A DNA stretch of 64,000 nt from Candidatus Aalborgicola lynettensis (GCA_016719405.1 JADJZE010000007.1:1-64000); one strand, 5' to 3'. Counted from the stretch's first letter, positions 16,646 through 29,962 are shown. The notes: generated by a model from the sequence alone, not told the origin. Program-made: numbers and translations.

Positions 16646-18259
16646 TCATGCTGTGCGCACCAGGGTGACCAGCAAACACATCTTGGGCTGTTCGTTGGCC
16701 TCGTATTCGTGGATGGCCAATTCCATGCCCTGCACGGCAAAGCCGGTTTGCCGGGCCAGCGTGTGCAGGTAGTCGCGGCCATGCACGTAAATGCCGCCCT
16801 GGGCCATGCCGTCGAGGTGGTCTACCGCAAAACCGCCCGGGTCTTTGTCGTTGGGGAAGACGGTGAAGATAAACAGGCCACCGGGGCGCAGCGTGGTCGC
16901 GGCGGCCTCAAAAATGCCTTGCAGACTGGCGAAGTGGACCAGGGTGGCGGCACTGACCACGGCGTCGTACTGCTGCGGGCGCTGGCGCATCAGCGCAACC
17001 ATGTCGCCACACGCCAAAGTGTCGTAAACGGCCTTCTCGCGGGCGCGCTCCAGCATGGGCTGGGACATGTCCACACCGTCCAGGCGCGCGGCCATGCTGC
17101 GCACCAGCACACCCACCAAACCGGTGCCGCAGCCCGCGTCCAGCACATCCATAGCGCGTGCGCGCTGCTGCGCCAGCAGTGCCCGGCCCACCAGCTCGGC
17201 ACCCTGGTAGTGGGCATTGGCGTCGGTATCCCACACCGAGGCTTTGGCGTCGTAGAGCTTGTGCAGCAGCGCGTCGGGGATTTTGTCGGGCATGGGGACT
17301 GCGCCCAGCGCCGCAAGGAACATGCGTGCGCCGCTGCTGTCATTGGTGTCGGCCGCCAGTGCGCGCCGTGCCGCCGCTTCGGCCTCGACCAGGCGCTGGG
17401 CCTTGGCCAAGGCCATGGCGTGGCACAAATGCTGCTCGGGTGCGTCGGGCAGCAACTGGCAGGCTTTGTCAAACATGCGAATGGCGTCTTCCAGACCGGC
17501 CGGCGTGGAAGAAAACTCCTGCAGCGTCAGGCCCCGGTTGAGGTAGGCCTCGGCAAAGTCGCTGCGTAGGGCGATGGCGCGGTCAAAACTGGCCATGGCG
17601 GCGTCAAACTGCTGCAGCGCGCGCTGGGTCATACCCCGGTTGACAAAAGCCTCGGCAAACTCGGGCTCCATGGCCACGGCCTGGTCGAAGCTGGCCACCG
17701 CCGCCTCCAACTGGCCCAGCGCACGCAAGGCGTTGCCGCGGTTAAAACACACCACCACATCCTGCGGGCGCAGTGCCAAAGCGCGGTCAAAACTGGCCAC
17801 CGCAGCTTCAAGCTGCTGCAGTTCGTGCAGGGTGTTGCCGCGCAGAACGTGGGCGTCGGTGAAGTCTGGCGCCATGGCAATGGCCTGGTCAAAGCTGGCC
17901 AATGCGGCTTGCATGTGCCCCGTTTGCCGCAGCACGTTGCCGTGGTTCATGTAGTACATGGCGTTGCCGGGGTTGATGGCGATGGCCCGGCCAATCCAGT
18001 CCAGCGCGCGCAGCGGGTCATCACACTGAATGGCCAGCACACCCAGAAAGTGCCAGGCATCCGCATGGGCGGGGTCGGCCGCCACAATGGCTTCGTACGC
18101 CGCCTGCGCCGCCGCCAGTTGGCCGCTGTGGTGCAGGGCAACGGCCTCGTCAAACCGGGCCTGGAGGTCGTTGAGCGGCGCAGCAGCAACCGGCGCACCG
18201 GCCGGCGCGGCAGTGGCGGGTGCGTGGGGGCTGGAATCGGATGGGTAGGAATGTGTCAT
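16646..18259 (-). CDS. TPR-repeat protein with C-terminal methyltransferase
   Basis: 537 residues. After a low-complexity Ala/Pro N-terminus (1-30) come about six to seven TPR motifs (residues 30-280; units such as AVASFDRALALRPQDV). The C-terminal class I SAM-dependent methyltransferase has motif I VLDAGCGTGLVGVLV, VDMSQPMLERA and LRPGGLFIFTVF. TPR-methyltransferase fusions of this kind are common in Burkholderiales and usually have no known substrate. The gene stands alone between the PEP-CTERM gene and the RTX gene and reads in the same direction as both. Confidence 0.87.
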   Translation of the reverse strand: MTHSYPSDSSPHAPATAAPAGAPVAAAPLNDLQARFDEAVALHHSGQLAAAQAAYEAIVAADPAHADAWHFLGVLAIQCDDPLRALDWIGRAIAINPGNAMYYMNHGNVLRQTGHMQAALASFDQAIAMAPDFTDAHVLRGNTLHELQQLEAAVASFDRALALRPQDVVVCFNRGNALRALGQLEAAVASFDQAVAMEPEFAEAFVNRGMTQRALQQFDAAMASFDRAIALRSDFAEAYLNRGLTLQEFSSTPAGLEDAIRMFDKACQLLPDAPEQHLCHAMALAKAQRLVEAEAAARRALAADTNDSSGARMFLAALGAVPMPDKIPDALLHKLYDAKASVWDTDANAHYQGAELVGRALLAQQRARAMDVLDAGCGTGLVGVLVRSMAARLDGVDMSQPMLERAREKAVYDTLACGDMVALMRQRPQQYDAVVSAATLVHFASLQGIFEAAATTLRPGGLFIFTVFPNDKDPGGFAVDHLDGMAQGGIYVHGRDYLHTLARQTGFAVQGMELAIHEYEANEQPKMCLLVTLVRTA

Positions 18260-18400
18260 TTAACAATCTCAGGCAAGCCGGAAACGGGCGATTTGCTGCG
18301 CCAGGCGGGTGGCCTGGCCGCTGGGCAACGCGGTTTTTGTCGGGCCATCATACAGACGAAGCCGGCCAGCAACCCCACCCACGCCCGGCAGGGTTCAGTG

Positions 18401-18456
18401 CAAAAAAGGCCGTTTGCGCCCGCCAGACGTGCGGATACAGCTATCAAAACCATAGT
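18401..18456 (-). repeat. Dispersed palindromic element, copy 6
   Basis: AAGGCCGTTTGCGCCCGCC turn, GTGCGGATACAGCTATC, AAAACCATAG. It lies in the 279-bp gap between the RTX gene end and the TPR-methyltransferase start; nothing else is recognisable in that gap. Confidence 0.7.
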
Positions 18457-18538
18457 GTTTGCGCCGCCTGAACCGCCTTGTCAGGCCGCCCAGGCAGTCC
18501 GGGAAGTCCAAGCAGGCAGGCACCCCTGCCCTACTGCC

Positions 18539-21500
18539 CTACTGCCAGTTGGCCGCAATCACCGTGTTCAAACTGCTGGCATAACTGGCAGGCAGCGTGG
18601 TCTGCCCTGCCGCCGGTGGCGCAAAGGCCGCCATGGCGCTCACCAGGTTTTGCACCTGGCTGTCGAGCAGCGTTTTGCCATTGCTGGTTTTGAATTGCTC
18701 GACATGGTACTGGTTGCCCAGGTACCAGTTGGTCATGGTCAGCTTGTCGCTGGTGCCGATGATGCTCACCTCCAGGTTGTTGGATACCTTGCGGAACCAC
18801 AGCTGGTCGGTCGCCACGCTGGCGTCAAAACGCGCCACGTCGGTGTTGCCAGCCGTGGTGTCGTTCTCGGTCACGCTATCAAACCCGTAGCCCCGGCCCA
18901 GCCAGTAGGTGTCGTTGCCGGTGCCTCCCACCAGTTTGTCCGCACCTGCCTTACCGTCCAGCGTGTCGGCGCCGGCACCACCCGTCAGGGTGTTGGCGGC
19001 GCTGTTGCCGGTGAGCACATTGGCCAGGGTGTTGCCGGTGGCGTTGATGGCGCTGGTGCCGGTCAGCGTCAAGTTCTCCACATTGGTGCCCAAGGTGTAC
19101 GTGACGCTGGCCTTCACCAGGTCGGTACCTGCGTCAAGGGCCTCAGTGACCACATCGCCGGTAGCGTCCACCACATAGGTGTCATTGCCCAGGCCACCCA
19201 CCATGGTGTCGGAACCAGTGCCGCCATTCAGCACGTTGTCCCCCGCGTTGCCGGTCAGCACATTGGCAACCGTATTGCCAGTGGCGTTGATGTTGGCACT
19301 GCCAGACAGGGTGAGGTTTTCCAGGTTGGTGGCCAAGGTCCAGTTTAGGCTGACCATGACCAGATCGGTGCCTGCCGAAGCGGCCTCGGTGGTGACATCC
19401 GCAGTGTTGTCCACGTAGTAGGTGTCGTTGCCAGCGCCGCCTACCAGGGTATCCGCACCCGCGCCGCCATCCAGCACATTGGCTCCGGCATTGCCGGTGA
19501 GGGTGTTGGCCACGGTGTTGCCCGTGCCGTTGAGGTTGGCCGTGCCCGACAGGGTGAGGTTTTCAACATTCGCGCTCAGGGTGTAATTGACCGACGCCGT
19601 GACCAGGTCAGTGCCTTCGCTGGCGTTTTCGGTGACCACGTCGCCTGCATCATCGACCACGTAGCTGTCGTTGCCAGCGCCGCCTTTCATGGTGTCCGCA
19701 CCGGCACCGCCCGACAGGGTATTGGCGGCACTGTTGCCGGTGAGCACGTTGGCCAGGGAATTGCCGGTGGCGTTGATGGCGCTGCTGCCGGTGAGGGTTA
19801 GGTTTTCTACGTTGGCAGCCAGGGTCAGGCTGACGCTGGATTTGACCAGGTCGATACCTTCATTGAGGTTTTCTGTCACCACATCGCTGGTGCTATCCAC
19901 AATGTAGGTGTCGTCACCCAGACCACCTTTCATAGTGTCGATGCCAGTGCCACCGTCTAAGGTGTCATTACCCGCAAGGCCGTTCAGCATGTCATTGCCA
20001 CCTAGGCCATTGAGCGTGTCATGGCCTGCGTCGCCATTGAGGGTGTTGGCGTTTGCGTTGCCGTTGAGCACAAGGTTAGGTACGCCGATCACGATATCGA
20101 AAATGTCTGACACCGTCTCTCCCGCCTTATTGGTAGCCGTTACCTTCACACTGGTTGTGCCAATCGTTTCATTGGTCCCGGTAAAGGTTAGTGTGACAGC
20201 GTCGAATCGCAACCATGCCGGAAGTGCTTCTCCAGTCGAGAGGGTGGCGTTGTAGCGCAGTGCATCTTGCGCGTCTGCGTCGGTAAACGCGGTTGGCGCA
20301 ATCGTGTAGCTGACCAGTCCAGGCGCGAAACTTCCATCCGCCAATGGCTGGGTAAGCAGGATTGGCGCTGTGTTGGCGTCGACACTGGCCAGTTGCTGCA
20401 ATTGCGCCAGGCTCCAGTTTGTTCCGTCCGCAAATTCCACGCGTTGCAGTGGGTTGTTGGCATGCACTGGGCTGTTGTTGAGGTAAAAGCCCTCAACCAG
20501 CAAGCTATCGCCCGTGGATGCGATAGTCATTTCAATGTTGGAGCCCCAGCGCTTCACGACCACGTCCGAAGCAAGCACATCCTGTGTGAAGCGCAAAACG
20601 TTCAATGCATTCACGTTGCCATCGGCCGCAAGTTGCCGCACTGTATCGTGCCCGTCCCCTATGCCAAACACGATCACATCGTTGCCGACGCCACCATCCA
20701 GTACGTCATTGCCAGTTCCGCCGTTCAAGGTGTCATCGCCATTGCCACCGTCGAGCAGGTCACTGCCAGACCAACTGATTAGGGTGTCATTGCCGTCGCC
20801 CCCATACAGCGAGTCAATGTCGCCCACCAGGTAAGTGTGATTGGGGTTGACCAGGGTGCCGCTGTCCTCCACCACGTCATCACCCGCACCACCTTCCAAA
20901 ATATCGTTGTAGCGTGAACCGCCCACCGTGTTATTGGCGGCAGTGCCCACAATATGCATGCCCATGGAACTGGTATCACCATCCGATTGCGAAACGGCGG
21001 CAATGTTTTCCACATTGGCGTAGTCCGCTAGCATGACAACCTTGCCACTGGTCTTCCAGAATCTATAGTCGTTGCCATCCACAATTACCGTATCAGTGCC
21101 ACCGTTGGCGGCTTCCACGACAATATCCTTGGTATCGATTACGTAGATATCATCACCACCCTGGCCCGTCAAGCACGTTGACGGCTGAATTTTTGGAGCT
21201 GCGCAAATCGTTGTTGTTGGCGTCCCCGTTGCGTTCAGCGTCAAATCCCCGGTCAACTCCAGCACCTCAATATTGGCCATCGCGTTCAGCGAGACGGCGG
21301 ATGAGGATATGACGTCGTACGACGTCGCGAAATCACCCGTCTCAATCACCACATCGCCGGGGTTGTCAACCACGTACCAGTCATTCTCCGTCCCACCAAT
21401 CAAGGTATCTGCACCCTCGCCGCCGTCTAAAAGCGTACCCACAGACCCCGACACGGTTCTGGTTGTCACTCCGCCACCGGTTGCGTCGATTATGTTGTCC

Positions 21501-24500
21501 TGCGTGTTGCCGATGTACCAGGCCCGAAAATCATGCATTTGAATACGGCTGCCATAGGATTTGTAGACGTCGAGCACACTGGCGTTATCCCCGGCCGGAG
21601 AAAAGGTAAGGCCGCTGGCAACAGTGTTTGCCACCCGCAGGTTTTCAACATTGTCGGGGAGCTGTGCGCGAAACAGATTGGTTACCAGCGTGTCCACCCC
21701 GGCACCGGGCTGATCGGTGATGGTGTCCCACAGCATCGACCCAATCCAATCCTGTGTCACGTGGTACTGCGTGGTATCCACAAGCCGGTAGGTATCATTG
21801 CCCGTGCCACCCGCCAGTGTGTCGATTCCCCATCCCCCATCCAGCACGTTGTCGGCTGCGTTGCCGGTGATAACGTTATCGCCATCGTTTCCGAGTGCAG
21901 TGGCATTCAGACTACCCGTCAGCGTCAGGTTCTCTACATTGGTGGGGAGCTGAAATGACACCGAACTGCGCACCGTATCAGTGCCCGCATCGGCAGTCTC
22001 GACCACCGTGTCGTTGCGATGGTCCACCACAAAGGTGTCATCCGCTGCAGAGCCGTTCTGACTATTGGCCGTACCTGCAACATTGACCACGCGGGCGTTG
22101 AGGTCTGTAAAACTCCAGGCCGTGTTGTCGGCAAACACAATGGACTCAATTTCGTTACCTGCAGAGAAGAAATTGTTTAACCAAATTTGGTCGTTGCTTC
22201 CCGCAATCGAGATCACCAGTGAATCAGCGGTTAACGCAAAAGTGCTGAAGTCTCGAAAGTTTGGTGCCAGATCAGATGTACGCGTCAAGGTAACTTGACT
22301 AGGGCTAATGCCCGCGCCCAATCGCAAGGTATCGGTTCCCCCGGTTTCAAAAATACAGTCTTGCAAACTTCCGCGATCAAACAGATAGGTGTCGTTCCCA
22401 AGCCCTCCGACCAATTGATCGTAGCCCATGCCACCATCCAACGTGTCGTTGCCTGTGCTGCCAATCAGTCGGTCGTAACCCGCGCCACCCGACATCACAT
22501 TATTCTGACCGGCGAAACCACTCAAGGTGTCATTCTCCCAACCACCGGTCAGGGCCATCTGCTGCAAATCGGCAATTGTCCAAACAGTACTCGGGGAGGA
22601 CGCAAACCGCACGCTGCCAAAAGCCAAGCCGCTCGAAAGCAGGCTATCGAACTTGACGCTGCTGCGCGCACTCAGAGATGACCCGGATGTCACCAGCATA
22701 ACCCCATCACGCACCACAACGTCTTGTGGGCGAATGCTGGCGTCGAATTCGACGATGTCCTGCGCCTGACCGAACCCGCTGATAGTGTGTACCCCTGTGC
22801 TCCCGATCACGTAGCGGTCAAGCCCCTGGCCACCGTCCATCAACGTGCTGACAGAAGACGAATACAGCACATCATCACCGTCCCCACCGTACAGCGAGTC
22901 ACTGCCTTCACCACCATGCAACGTATCGTCGCCCGCACCCGCGCGCAATTCATCGTCGCCCGCAAAGCCATCCATCTGGTCCGCCCCCGCCGTACCCGTC
23001 AAGCTATCGTCGCCCGAAGTTCCCGTCAGGTTGGCGGCTGGCACCACGATATTGAAAACGTCCGACGCCGTGTTGGCGTGGATGTCCGTCACGGTCAATT
23101 GCACGGCCAATGTTTCAGCACCCACCGGCATGCCGCTAAAAGTGCGGGTGTTGGCATCAAAAGCCAGCCAGCCTGGCAACGGGTCGCCGTTGGCCAACTT
23201 TGCGCTCCAGCTCAGCACATCACCCTCCGGATCTGTAAATAGCCCTTGCGGCACTGAATAGGTAAACGGTGCAATCTGCGAAGCGGTCTGGTCCGGTATG
23301 GGCGACACCAACACCGGTGCCTGGTTCGCAAGCAAGTTCAAGGCCGCCAGCGCAATGGTGGCGCCATCGTCAAATACCACCCCATCCAAGGGGTTCTCGC
23401 CATAGGCCCCCAACACCGTCACGCGGTCATTGGTACCTTGGATTTTGACAACCAGATCATCCCCGCTGCGCTGATAAATCACATCAGTCTGTGCCACGCC
23501 GGCCTTGAAGCGCAGCACATCTTTGTCAGTGGGCAAGCGCTCGCCTGGGTACTCACGCCACACCGTGTCTTGCCCGTCGCCACGGCCAAACAAGAAGGTG
23601 TCACTGCCCATGCCGCCATCCACCTCATCGTCACCCGCACCCGCGTCAATCACGTCATCGCCTTCATTGGCGTGGATGTAATCTCTCAGTGCGGTGCCGG
23701 TCACCACATCCTTATAGGCACTGCTATTGCCCTGTCCAGAGTAGTAGGTGTAGTCATTCCAGTTCACCCGCACACCCTTGGCCTCCAGTTGCTCCCAGGT
23801 CAATTCAGTGCTATCGGAGAATTTGAAAACGTCAAAGGCGCGCCGAACACTCTGAGTTGCCGTGTCCCAAGCGCCACTGGTGATGGCAATTGAATCCCCC
23901 ACATCGCCATACGACACCTGTGGCACGAAATATTCACCCTGGGCATCCATTTTGTATTCCAGCCGAACGCTCTCTTGGGTAATACCTGCACCAAACTGCA
24001 GCACATTGGCTGCGCGGGTCGCCAGCGTACCCGCCACCACGCTGATGCCATAACCATCGTCACGCCCATCACCTTGGTTGAGCGCAATCGCCACACCACC
24101 GGTTGCATTGGCGGTGTAGAGCGCATACCGGTCATCCCCCGCACCGCCATAAAAACTGCCACCGCCGCTGGAGGCATAAAACCGGTCATTGCCACCCCCA
24201 CCAAACACCGCCTGCCCTGGCGTGGCCGTTACCGTGACGGTACTGGTAATGTGCTGTTGCGCCCAGTCCCTTACCAAGCTGCCGTCAATGGTGCCAAATG
24301 TTCCATTCATGGCACCCTTTATTACCAAGGCGCGTTGATCTGCCGGGTTGCCCAGTGCCAGCACCCAGGTCGCCATTGGCAGCACCCGCATACGTGACGG
24401 CCCCACTGAACTGCACACTGTTGTTGCCCAATGCGTCATTGATCACTTCGGCTGCCGCGTTGCTGTTGACCGGTACATCGTTGGTGGCTATGAGGTAGGT

Positions 24501-27500
24501 GTCATCCCCTCACCGCCGTCCAGATAGTCAACCCCTTGGCCGCCCGCCAGCACATCATGGCCCGCCCCAAGCAGCGTGTCATTGCCATCACCGCCCAGCA
24601 AGGTGTCGTCCCCTCCACCGCCGTCCAGGTAATCAATCCCAACACCGCCATCCAGATAGTCATTGCCGTGGAATGCCAGCGCCAAATCGGCTATTTGGTC
24701 ATCGCCGCGCAGGGTGTCGTCGCCCGCGCCGCCCAGCAGGGTATCGTCATTGCCGCCGCCCTTGAGCACGTCATTGCCGTCTCCTGCGTCCAGGTAGTCT
24801 TTGCCATGGTTTTGCCCGGCCAGAAACGCCTGCTGCGTGTCACCATAGAGCAGGTCATCGCCGATGCCCCCAAACAAGGTGTCGTCGTTGCCCCCGCCTT
24901 TGAGCACGTCGTTGCCGTCTTCGCCGTCCAGGTAGTCGGCTCCCTGGTGCTGTGCCTCCAGGGCCACGTCGTCATCATCGCCATACAGGTCATCATTGCC
25001 CGCGCCGCCGTACAGGGGTGTCGGTGCCGCCGCCGCCCACCAGTTGGTCAATGCCGTCTTCACCGTCGAGGTAGTCATTGCCGTGGTACTGGCCCGGCAA
25101 GTCATTTGCCTGATCGTCACCCCACATCTGGTCATTGCCTGCGCCGCCGTACAGCACGTCGCTCTTGCCATTGCCTTCGATGTAGTCATCGCCCAATCCG
25201 CCGTCGAGGAAGTCGTTGCCGTTCACTGCGGGATCAATGATGTGATAGGGGTGGGCACCCGTGAGCACCAGGTTGGCTTCATAGTCGCGCCCCACATTCA
25301 GGTAGGCCGGTGTGGGGTTGCTGTCGCCGTACAGTTCGTCGTCCTGGTCGCCGCCTTCCACTATGTCGTTGCCTCCCAGGCCAAAGAGCCGGTCCGCTCC
25401 AGCGTCGCCGCTGATGCGGTCATCTCCGAGCCCACCCCACACGTAGTCTTCGCCCGAGCCGGCATGCACCGCGTCGCCTTGCGCGTCTTCCGCCAGGGTG
25501 TTGCTGGTGTAGGGGTCGATGCTGCCGGTAATAAAGAAGCCGGTCATGTTCAGCGCCCCGTTGGCGTAGCGCTTCACGCTCCAGGTTGTGCCGGGGCGTA
25601 GCCGGTGTCCAGGGTGGCGCCGCTCCAGGCGGTGCCGTTGTCGTCCATGCGGGAGCTGCTGCTGAAGCGGGCGCTGGTGTTGGCCAGGATGATGTCGTTG
25701 CCCGCGCCGCCCTGAATTTGGTCTGTGCCAAGGCCGCCAAAAATGACGTCGTCACCATCGCCCCCGTCGAGCAGGTCGTTGTTGCGCATGCCGGTCAAAA
25801 TGTCGTTGCCGCCCAGTGCTTTGAGGTCGACTTGCGTGACCAGTTGGTGCAGGCCGGTCGCGTTGTCGGACAACATGACATCGATGCTGGCTTCGTCCCC
25901 GTAGCCGACGAACATTTCGTCATGGGAGCCCAAGCGCACACCGGCACCGGCTCCGCTGAGGTTGCCATCGGGGTGGAGCTGCCAGTTGCTGTTGTCCCAA
26001 GTCTGGTCGCCCTGGCGCACGTAGCGGTTGCTGGCGTCCTGGTTCTTCAAGTTGACACCCCAGGCGTTGCTGGTGACGCTGCCACCGGTGCCGTTGTAGG
26101 TAACGCTGACTGAACCCGACACATCGGCACTGATGGCGCCGTCCTGAATCAGGGCAAAGCGGATTTCGGTTTGCCCCTCGGCCAGGGTAATGGTGGCGCC
26201 ATTGGCATCGACCACACTGTCGCCCAAAATGGCTTTCATGCCCGCGCTGGCCAGGTTTTGCAGGTTCAGCACCGCCGTTTCACCCGCCTTGGCCGCCTGG
26301 CTGAGGTAGACGCTGATGGTCTTGCCGGTGCCTTCCACCACGTTGGAGGCCTGCCCCGCCAGGGATGAAGCATCGGCACCCACCTGGTTGAAGAAGTTGC
26401 TTTGCCCGGCGGGCAGATTGCTGCCCAAGGTGGCCACTTTGACGGCGGGGTCCAACTGGATGCCCAGGTAGCCAGTTGGACCCTTGGCTGCATTCACGTC
26501 AAAGTTCTGGATGGTGATACTGTTGGCCGGGTCGCCCTGGGTGGCCGTGGTGGGGCCTTGGGTGATGACCAGGCTCTTGCCCGCACCGCCACCAGCGGCG
26601 TCCACCACTTTGAGAAACACCGACACGCCGGGGCTGATTTCATAGCGCCAGGTGCTGTTGCCAGCGGTGCCTATGGCCTGGGCCAAGCCAATGCTGTGGC
26701 CGTCGATGGTGAGGCTGCCTTTGCCATCGGTGTCGCACACAATGTCTTTGCCCCAGTTGCCGCTGAACTGGTAGGTGTCGGTGCCAGTGCCACCGTACAG
26801 GCGGTCATTGTTGGCACCACCGGTAAGGCCTGTGTCATCGCCCTCACTACCAAACACCACGTAGCGGGTGCTGCCAGTGGTTTGGCCGCGCTGGATGGTC
26901 TGGTCGGTGGCGCCTTCTTTCCATTTCCAGACGATGTCTTCTTTGTCGTACAGGTTGTTGATGGCATTGCCGTAGGCGTCTTTTGCCCCCCAGGCGCCGG
27001 GCTGGCTGCTGTCGTAGCTGGCGTTGCCGAGGTTGTAGTAGTTTTGCGCTCCAGCAGGGCGGCGCGGTCCTTTAGCCATTGGTCGGAAACGGTGGATGGG
27101 TGAGTGTCTGTGGTGGCCCAGTCGGTGTAGATGTTGCCCCACAGGGCTTTGACCTCTGCCTCGGCTGCGCTGGTACCAAACTTCAGGACAAATGGGCTCA
27201 GGCTGTACAGGGCGGCATAGGCGCCAAAGTCGGTGCGGGCCAGGGTTGCCAGTTCGGAAGTGGGAGTCGCCAATTGCAAGGTCAGGGTCCCATTGGCCGC
27301 TTTTTTGAACAGGGAACTGTCTTGAATCTGCTTGAGCAGGTTGTAGAACCGGGTGCGGCCCGAGTTCTCGTCACCGATATCGGCCCAGGTTCCGCCGTCG
27401 GTTGAACCCGTCAAACGCAATGCTTTGGCAGCGACAGGGCCCAGCACCAAATCGGCCAGCGCATTGAGCGTGTTTTCCAGCACATTGCCTTCGGCTTTGC

Positions 27501-28899
27501 CTTGGCCGCTGCCAAAGAGCGCGTCGCCATTCGTTTTAACCAAGTTGGATGCAACATTCAAAATGGCCCTGACAACCCCCTGTGCGGTGCTGCCGCGCTG
27601 GTCAGGGGGCAACAATTGCAGCAAGGTGTTTTGCACATTGAGCGAGTCTTGCAGCAGCACCAGGCTGTGGGTGTCGCCAAAGTCTTTGTTGGCATAACCA
27701 TCGACCAGCAGTTCCACGTTGCCGTAATCCCACGACTGGTCTGCGGCAGACAAGACAATGCCCCCTCGATACAGAGGCTGGTCTTCAATGGTCACGCGCA
27801 CATTTTTGCCATAGTGCCACTGGCTGTTGGCCACCATCGATGGACTGGTATCTGCCACCACATCAAATTGGTTGAGCAGCGCGGTGTTGGTCACCGGAAT
27901 TCCCAGCATGGCTTTGCTGCCATAGGCCTGCACCGCGCCGCTGATGATGGCCGCCGATTTACTGCTTTGGCCCGACAAGTAAACGGCCATGCGGTAGTCC
28001 AGGTTCAGCGCCGCAATGACCGTGGCGGCTACCAGATCGGGGTGTGACGAATCGGTCGCGGAGGCCGTCAGCGTGTTTACCCGCACGGCCAGATCGGCGA
28101 TGGTTTTCATGTCGCCCAGCATCTGCCACAGCTCCAGCGCTTTGCCGCTGACGCCGCCGGTCGCGCTATAGGCGTTGTCCAGATAGGTTTGCGCCGACGT
28201 ATACGTCATGCTGGCATTGGCCAAACCTGTGCGGATGGCGTTGTAGTGCCCGGTGAGCACGCTGTCGTTGAGCTTGGCGGCAATGAGAACGGTGTCACCA
28301 CCGCGCATGAGATTGAACTCATCCAGGGCCTGGTTCAAAGTGCCTTGGGTGATTTGACCCACACCGGCGCCGTTGAAGGTGACGGTTTGGCTGGCTGCGG
28401 TCGGGTTAAGCAGGTTGAAGGCGGTGGCCAGGTGGCCGCCCAGACTGTAGCCGGTGAGGCTGAAGGATTTGCCCTCCAGCGGGCCACCGGTTTTGGCAAG
28501 GGTATTTTTGTACCAGTCTTGCATGTCCGATATTTGGCCCCAGGCAAAGCCGGTTTTTCTGATTTCCAGGTTGTTGGTGGCCTGGTTGTCGCGGGCTGCG
28601 TCGTCGATGAATTCGGTGCTGCGCATGGACAGGACGAGTTCGCCGTTGGTCCTATTTTGAAACAGGGTTCCACTGAAGCCGGTTTTGGTGTTGGCCTTTT
28701 GATCCAAGACTTTCCAGTTTTTCTCGAATTCTTCGGCTTGGGTTTGCGTAAATTTGCTGGAGTGGTCATTACCCCTGACGAGCGCAGCTTTTAGCGCATC
28801 ACCTGAGTAATTCTCTGCCCCAAGGGTCTTCAGGAACGCTTCCGCTGCCATTTGCAGGTCGGCGTATTTCAATAGTTCTGCGGTGGTTGGTGTAGTCAT
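18539..28899 (-). CDS. Giant lipase-RTX protein secreted by type I system (about seven frame changes)
   Basis: Reassembled length is about 3,450 residues. The N-terminal 600 residues form an alpha/beta-hydrolase of the lipase type with nucleophile elbow GYSLGG (residues 150-155). Then come RTX nonapeptides (GGxGxDxLx), two Ig-like modules beginning NQAPVLVSPIPDQTA and NTAPILLTQPLAD, and serralysin-type VENLTLTG/DTYVVD repeats. The C-terminus ends ASSLNTVIAANWQ, an uncleaved type I secretion signal. There is no Sec signal. Frame slips: about 27048 (G missing), 25594 (C4 for C5), 25016 (extra C), 24507 (G missing), 24368 (extra base), and a compensating pair near 21225 and 21175. All are in G/C runs, which favours sequencing error. 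Calcium-dependent folding after export is expected from the RTX motifs. Confidence 0.85.
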
Positions 28900-28917
28900 G
28901 ATTTCATTCCCTGATGT

Positions 28918-29744
28918 TTAGTTGGCCGGTTTAAGTACTTTTTCGACAAATTGTTCTGTCTGCTCTATCTGCGCGGAGGAGTGTTCGCCCAAAAATTTTG
29001 GACAGGCTTGGCGTGTAGCAAGCAACCATGGGGATCGTCCACCGGCTTGACTGCCCTGCGCCCAATCCACCATGTAGCCGACGCGTTCAGCAATGATTTC
29101 ATTGGTTTGCAGATCAACCACTTTGAGAGAACTGCCTGCTATCCAGTATTCGCGTTCTTCGCGGGTGGAAATGTCGTCGTAGGTCACGCCGTAACGGGGC
29201 GAATTGCCGGAGGCAGGCTTACGGTCCAGTACAAAACTGTAGATATTCAGATCAAAGTTGGGGTTGCGTTTGAGGTCAACTTGTACATTGGGTGCATTCA
29301 CATCCATCTTGCCGATGGCTTTCATTTCACCCGTGTACCGATACCTTTGTCCGCCCTTGGGGTCTAGGGCTTCCACGTATCCAAAGGCTACGCGAGGAGG
29401 TGTTTCAGCAGTGGGGTTGGCAAGTGGCTTATAAAAGCCATGCAGAAAACTCCTGATGTAAGCGTCGCCGCCGAAATCACTGCCGTAAGGATCATCCAAC
29501 TTGAACTGGTCCCCATAATTTATTCCGTCGGGCCGCAACTTCATCAGATAGACCCCTCGACGTTTTCCACCGTCTTGTAAATCTTCTCGCCCGCTGTTTT
29601 ACAGCGTTCTTGCCACATCGCCATTGCCTTGGCTTGCCGTTCGCTGGGCTGAGCGGCATGGGGGCTACTGCTGCACGCGCCCAGCAGGCTCAGACTCAGC
29701 AGCAGGGCTGGTAACAGTTTTGGAAATGCGAATCGGGTGCGCAT
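28918..29744 (-). CDS. Putative lipoprotein, frame change near 29551
   Basis: The N-terminal part starts at ATG 29744 with a signal peptide and lipobox LLGAC, then a conserved WQERCKTAGEKIYKTVENVEG. The frame then slips in a GGGG run near 29551 (one G missing). The other frame continues VYLMKLRPDGINYGDQFKL and runs to 28918, about 275 residues in all. I do not recognise the function; an undescribed lipoprotein with this WQERC...KLRP core appears to be one conserved unit rather than two genes. It sits 18 bp upstream of the RTX-lipase start, so it is co-transcribed and could be an accessory or immunity-like partner of the lipase. Confidence 0.65.
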
Positions 29745-29962
29745 CTCAAAACCCTCCGCGCACTGTCCATGAGCCTTACAGGCCTCTTTCGCCCTGCAAG
29801 CCGCATGGAATGGGCGTAAAGGTTTTGCAGGGTTGCGCCTTGCGCACGCCATCGCAAGCGCTGTGTGCCAGTGTGTCGGCGGTGAGATTTGCAGGCAAAC
29901 AGCTCTCAAATCCATATCAATTGTTTTCATATCGTGGTGTTGTCTAGTCATATGGTTCCTTC

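Noticed and set aside
24488..27142. Three independent small RTX proteins
   Set aside because: They are consecutive pieces of one lipase-RTX gene separated by single-base slips. None has its own start or secretion signal.
28918..29744. Two separate genes (small lipoprotein and a 208-residue protein)
   Set aside because: The join at a GGGG run restores one continuous conserved sequence, so a single gene with a slip is more likely.
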